64,000 nucleotides of DNA from Strigops habroptila. Its lineage: Eukaryota; Chordata; Aves; Psittaciformes; Psittacidae. The stretch covers positions 72,031,787-72,095,786 of the forward strand of contig NC_044282.2 in assembly GCF_004027225.2 (NCBI RefSeq). Reading direction: 5' to 3'. Under the pieces are notes generated by a model. That model was not told where the DNA came from, searched no databases, and saw only the letters and a program-made list of their open reading frames with translations. Positions 63,148 through 64,000 of the stretch are shown here, piece by piece (within the stretch, counting starts at the first letter, position 1; the number at the start of each line of letters is the position of its first letter). The position numbers and the translations under genes were made by a program.

Positions 63148-63648
63148 TGTGAGAAACTATGGACTAGGATATTGTTTATTAAGATTTATGTTAAGCTCAA
63201 TGTAAAGGTTAGGCAACAAAAGATGTGAAATCGCTTATGCAAACAGCTACCAGACACCGCTTGCTTAAGATAAGATAACCACAATCGCGAGATAACCGCC
63301 AGACTTCCAGGAACCGACAGAAATAGGACAAACAACCCCATATAAGGACATATGAATGAGGGGTCAACTATGGGACAAAGGAGGAAGACTTCTTACTTCG
63401 GCCTCAACGACCACCAGGAGGCAGAAAACGACCCCCTAACAACAACTGAAGCATGCGCAGAGTACCTCCACTACTTCATGAACACGGAAGTAAAGATGCA
63501 CAAAAGGGACTGTTTGAACTGCTCAGAACGGCAGTTGGCGGAGCGCAGACTCCCCTGTCGTCCAGCGCTGTTTTTGCTCATATTCTACTTGCTATAATTA
63601 ATAACATTTTAATTGGATTATGATCCGTTGTGGTCTCAATTTATGACA
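63148..63648 (+). mobile_element. 5' LTR of an endogenous retrovirus
   Basis: About 501 bases that begin TGTGAGAAA and end TTTATGACA, an imperfect TGT...ACA inverted repeat (7 of 9). A TATA box (TATAAGGA) is at 63341-63348. Five bases after the end is a primer binding site. The left border is set from the inverted repeat and is the less sure one. The provirus body lies beyond the window. Confidence 0.7.
63341..63348 (+). promoter_or_regulatory. TATA box of the LTR promoter
   Basis: TATAAGGA about 190 bases into the LTR, so transcription would start near 63370 and run rightward, away from AHSA2. Confidence 0.6.
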
Positions 63649-63653
63649 ATTTC

Positions 63654-63671
63654 TGGTGCCGTGACTCGGAT
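63654..63671 (+). other. Retroviral primer binding site, tRNA-His type
   Basis: TGGTGCCGTGACTCGGAT is complementary to the 3' end of tRNA-His, as in HERV-H-like elements. It sits five bases after the LTR end. Confidence 0.85.
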
Positions 63672-64000
63672 AAGGAACGGTGGGCTTTGGTCCTCCGGGG
63701 AGGCGCCCCGCGACATTTCGCGGCCCCGCGACCAACAGCTCACTCCAACCTTACCGACGAACCTAAATTCTAGGATATTGAGCAAAAAAAAAAGACCGGT
63801 AAAATCCCATAAAATTCTGTGCACGGGAGTCCGGACGAAGACGCAGGACGCGTAAGTATATTGCGAAGTTGTTCGCGGGTTTGCCGTTCGGGCGGGATTG
63901 GGTTTCCTGGATTATAACGAACGAGAGGTTCGATATACTGAACCAAGCGAGTGTGGACCCTTTAGTACTGCGTTTCCCACCTCCCGCGAGGGACTGGGCC
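63672..64000 (+). other. ERV untranslated leader (partial)
   Basis: GC-rich leader with a perfect stem-loop (CCGCGA/TCGCGG) at 63708-63723 and a candidate splice donor GTAAGT at 63852. No gag start could be assigned before the window end. Confidence 0.6.

Noticed and set aside
1..64000. CRISPR arrays, operons, tRNA or rRNA genes
   Set aside because: Looked for and not found. The gene structure is that of a vertebrate nuclear chromosome.

Overview
The window is vertebrate nuclear DNA, almost certainly from a bird. It holds long AT-rich introns, GT-AG (and one GC-AG) splice sites, a CpG island, and about a dozen truncated CR1 LINE 3' ends on both strands. The CR1 tails carry the avian ending built on ATTCTATG/ATTCTGTG. 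The order of bird cannot be settled from this sequence.

Positions 1-48060 (+ strand) are the 3' half of USP34, a giant ubiquitin-specific protease. I could place 39 coding exons (2610-47423), which together encode about 1,737 residues. They hold the whole USP catalytic domain (Cys box in the exon at 7689, His box in the exon at 14900), the long C-terminal region, the stop codon and a 3' UTR with an AATAAA signal. The gene continues upstream of the window. All splice phases agree except around the exons at 20100, 20264 and 35647. These carry one-base length changes, mostly in short runs, that break the frame, and they look more like consensus errors than a dead gene. One intron (26100-26516) starts with GC.

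Positions 48061-52434 are a gene-poor intergenic stretch with one CR1 copy. Positions 52435-62410 (- strand) are AHSA2, a co-chaperone that activates the Hsp90 ATPase. Its nine exons form an intact 335-codon frame. The gene converges tail-to-tail on USP34, the arrangement known at human 2p15, where the human copy is classed as a pseudogene. Its first exons sit in a CpG island. A near-perfect four-unit heat-shock element lies 53-70 bases upstream of the ATG, next to a GC box.

Upstream of AHSA2, a CR1 copy of a different subfamily is followed by the 5' LTR of an endogenous retrovirus (about 63148-63648), a tRNA-His-type primer binding site, and a leader that runs off the window end.

Other mobile DNA includes two abutting inverted-repeat DNA elements in a USP34 intron (about 40936-42011) and a CR1 fragment that ends 37 bases before the last USP34 exon. 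I found no tRNA, rRNA, CRISPR or prokaryotic feature.
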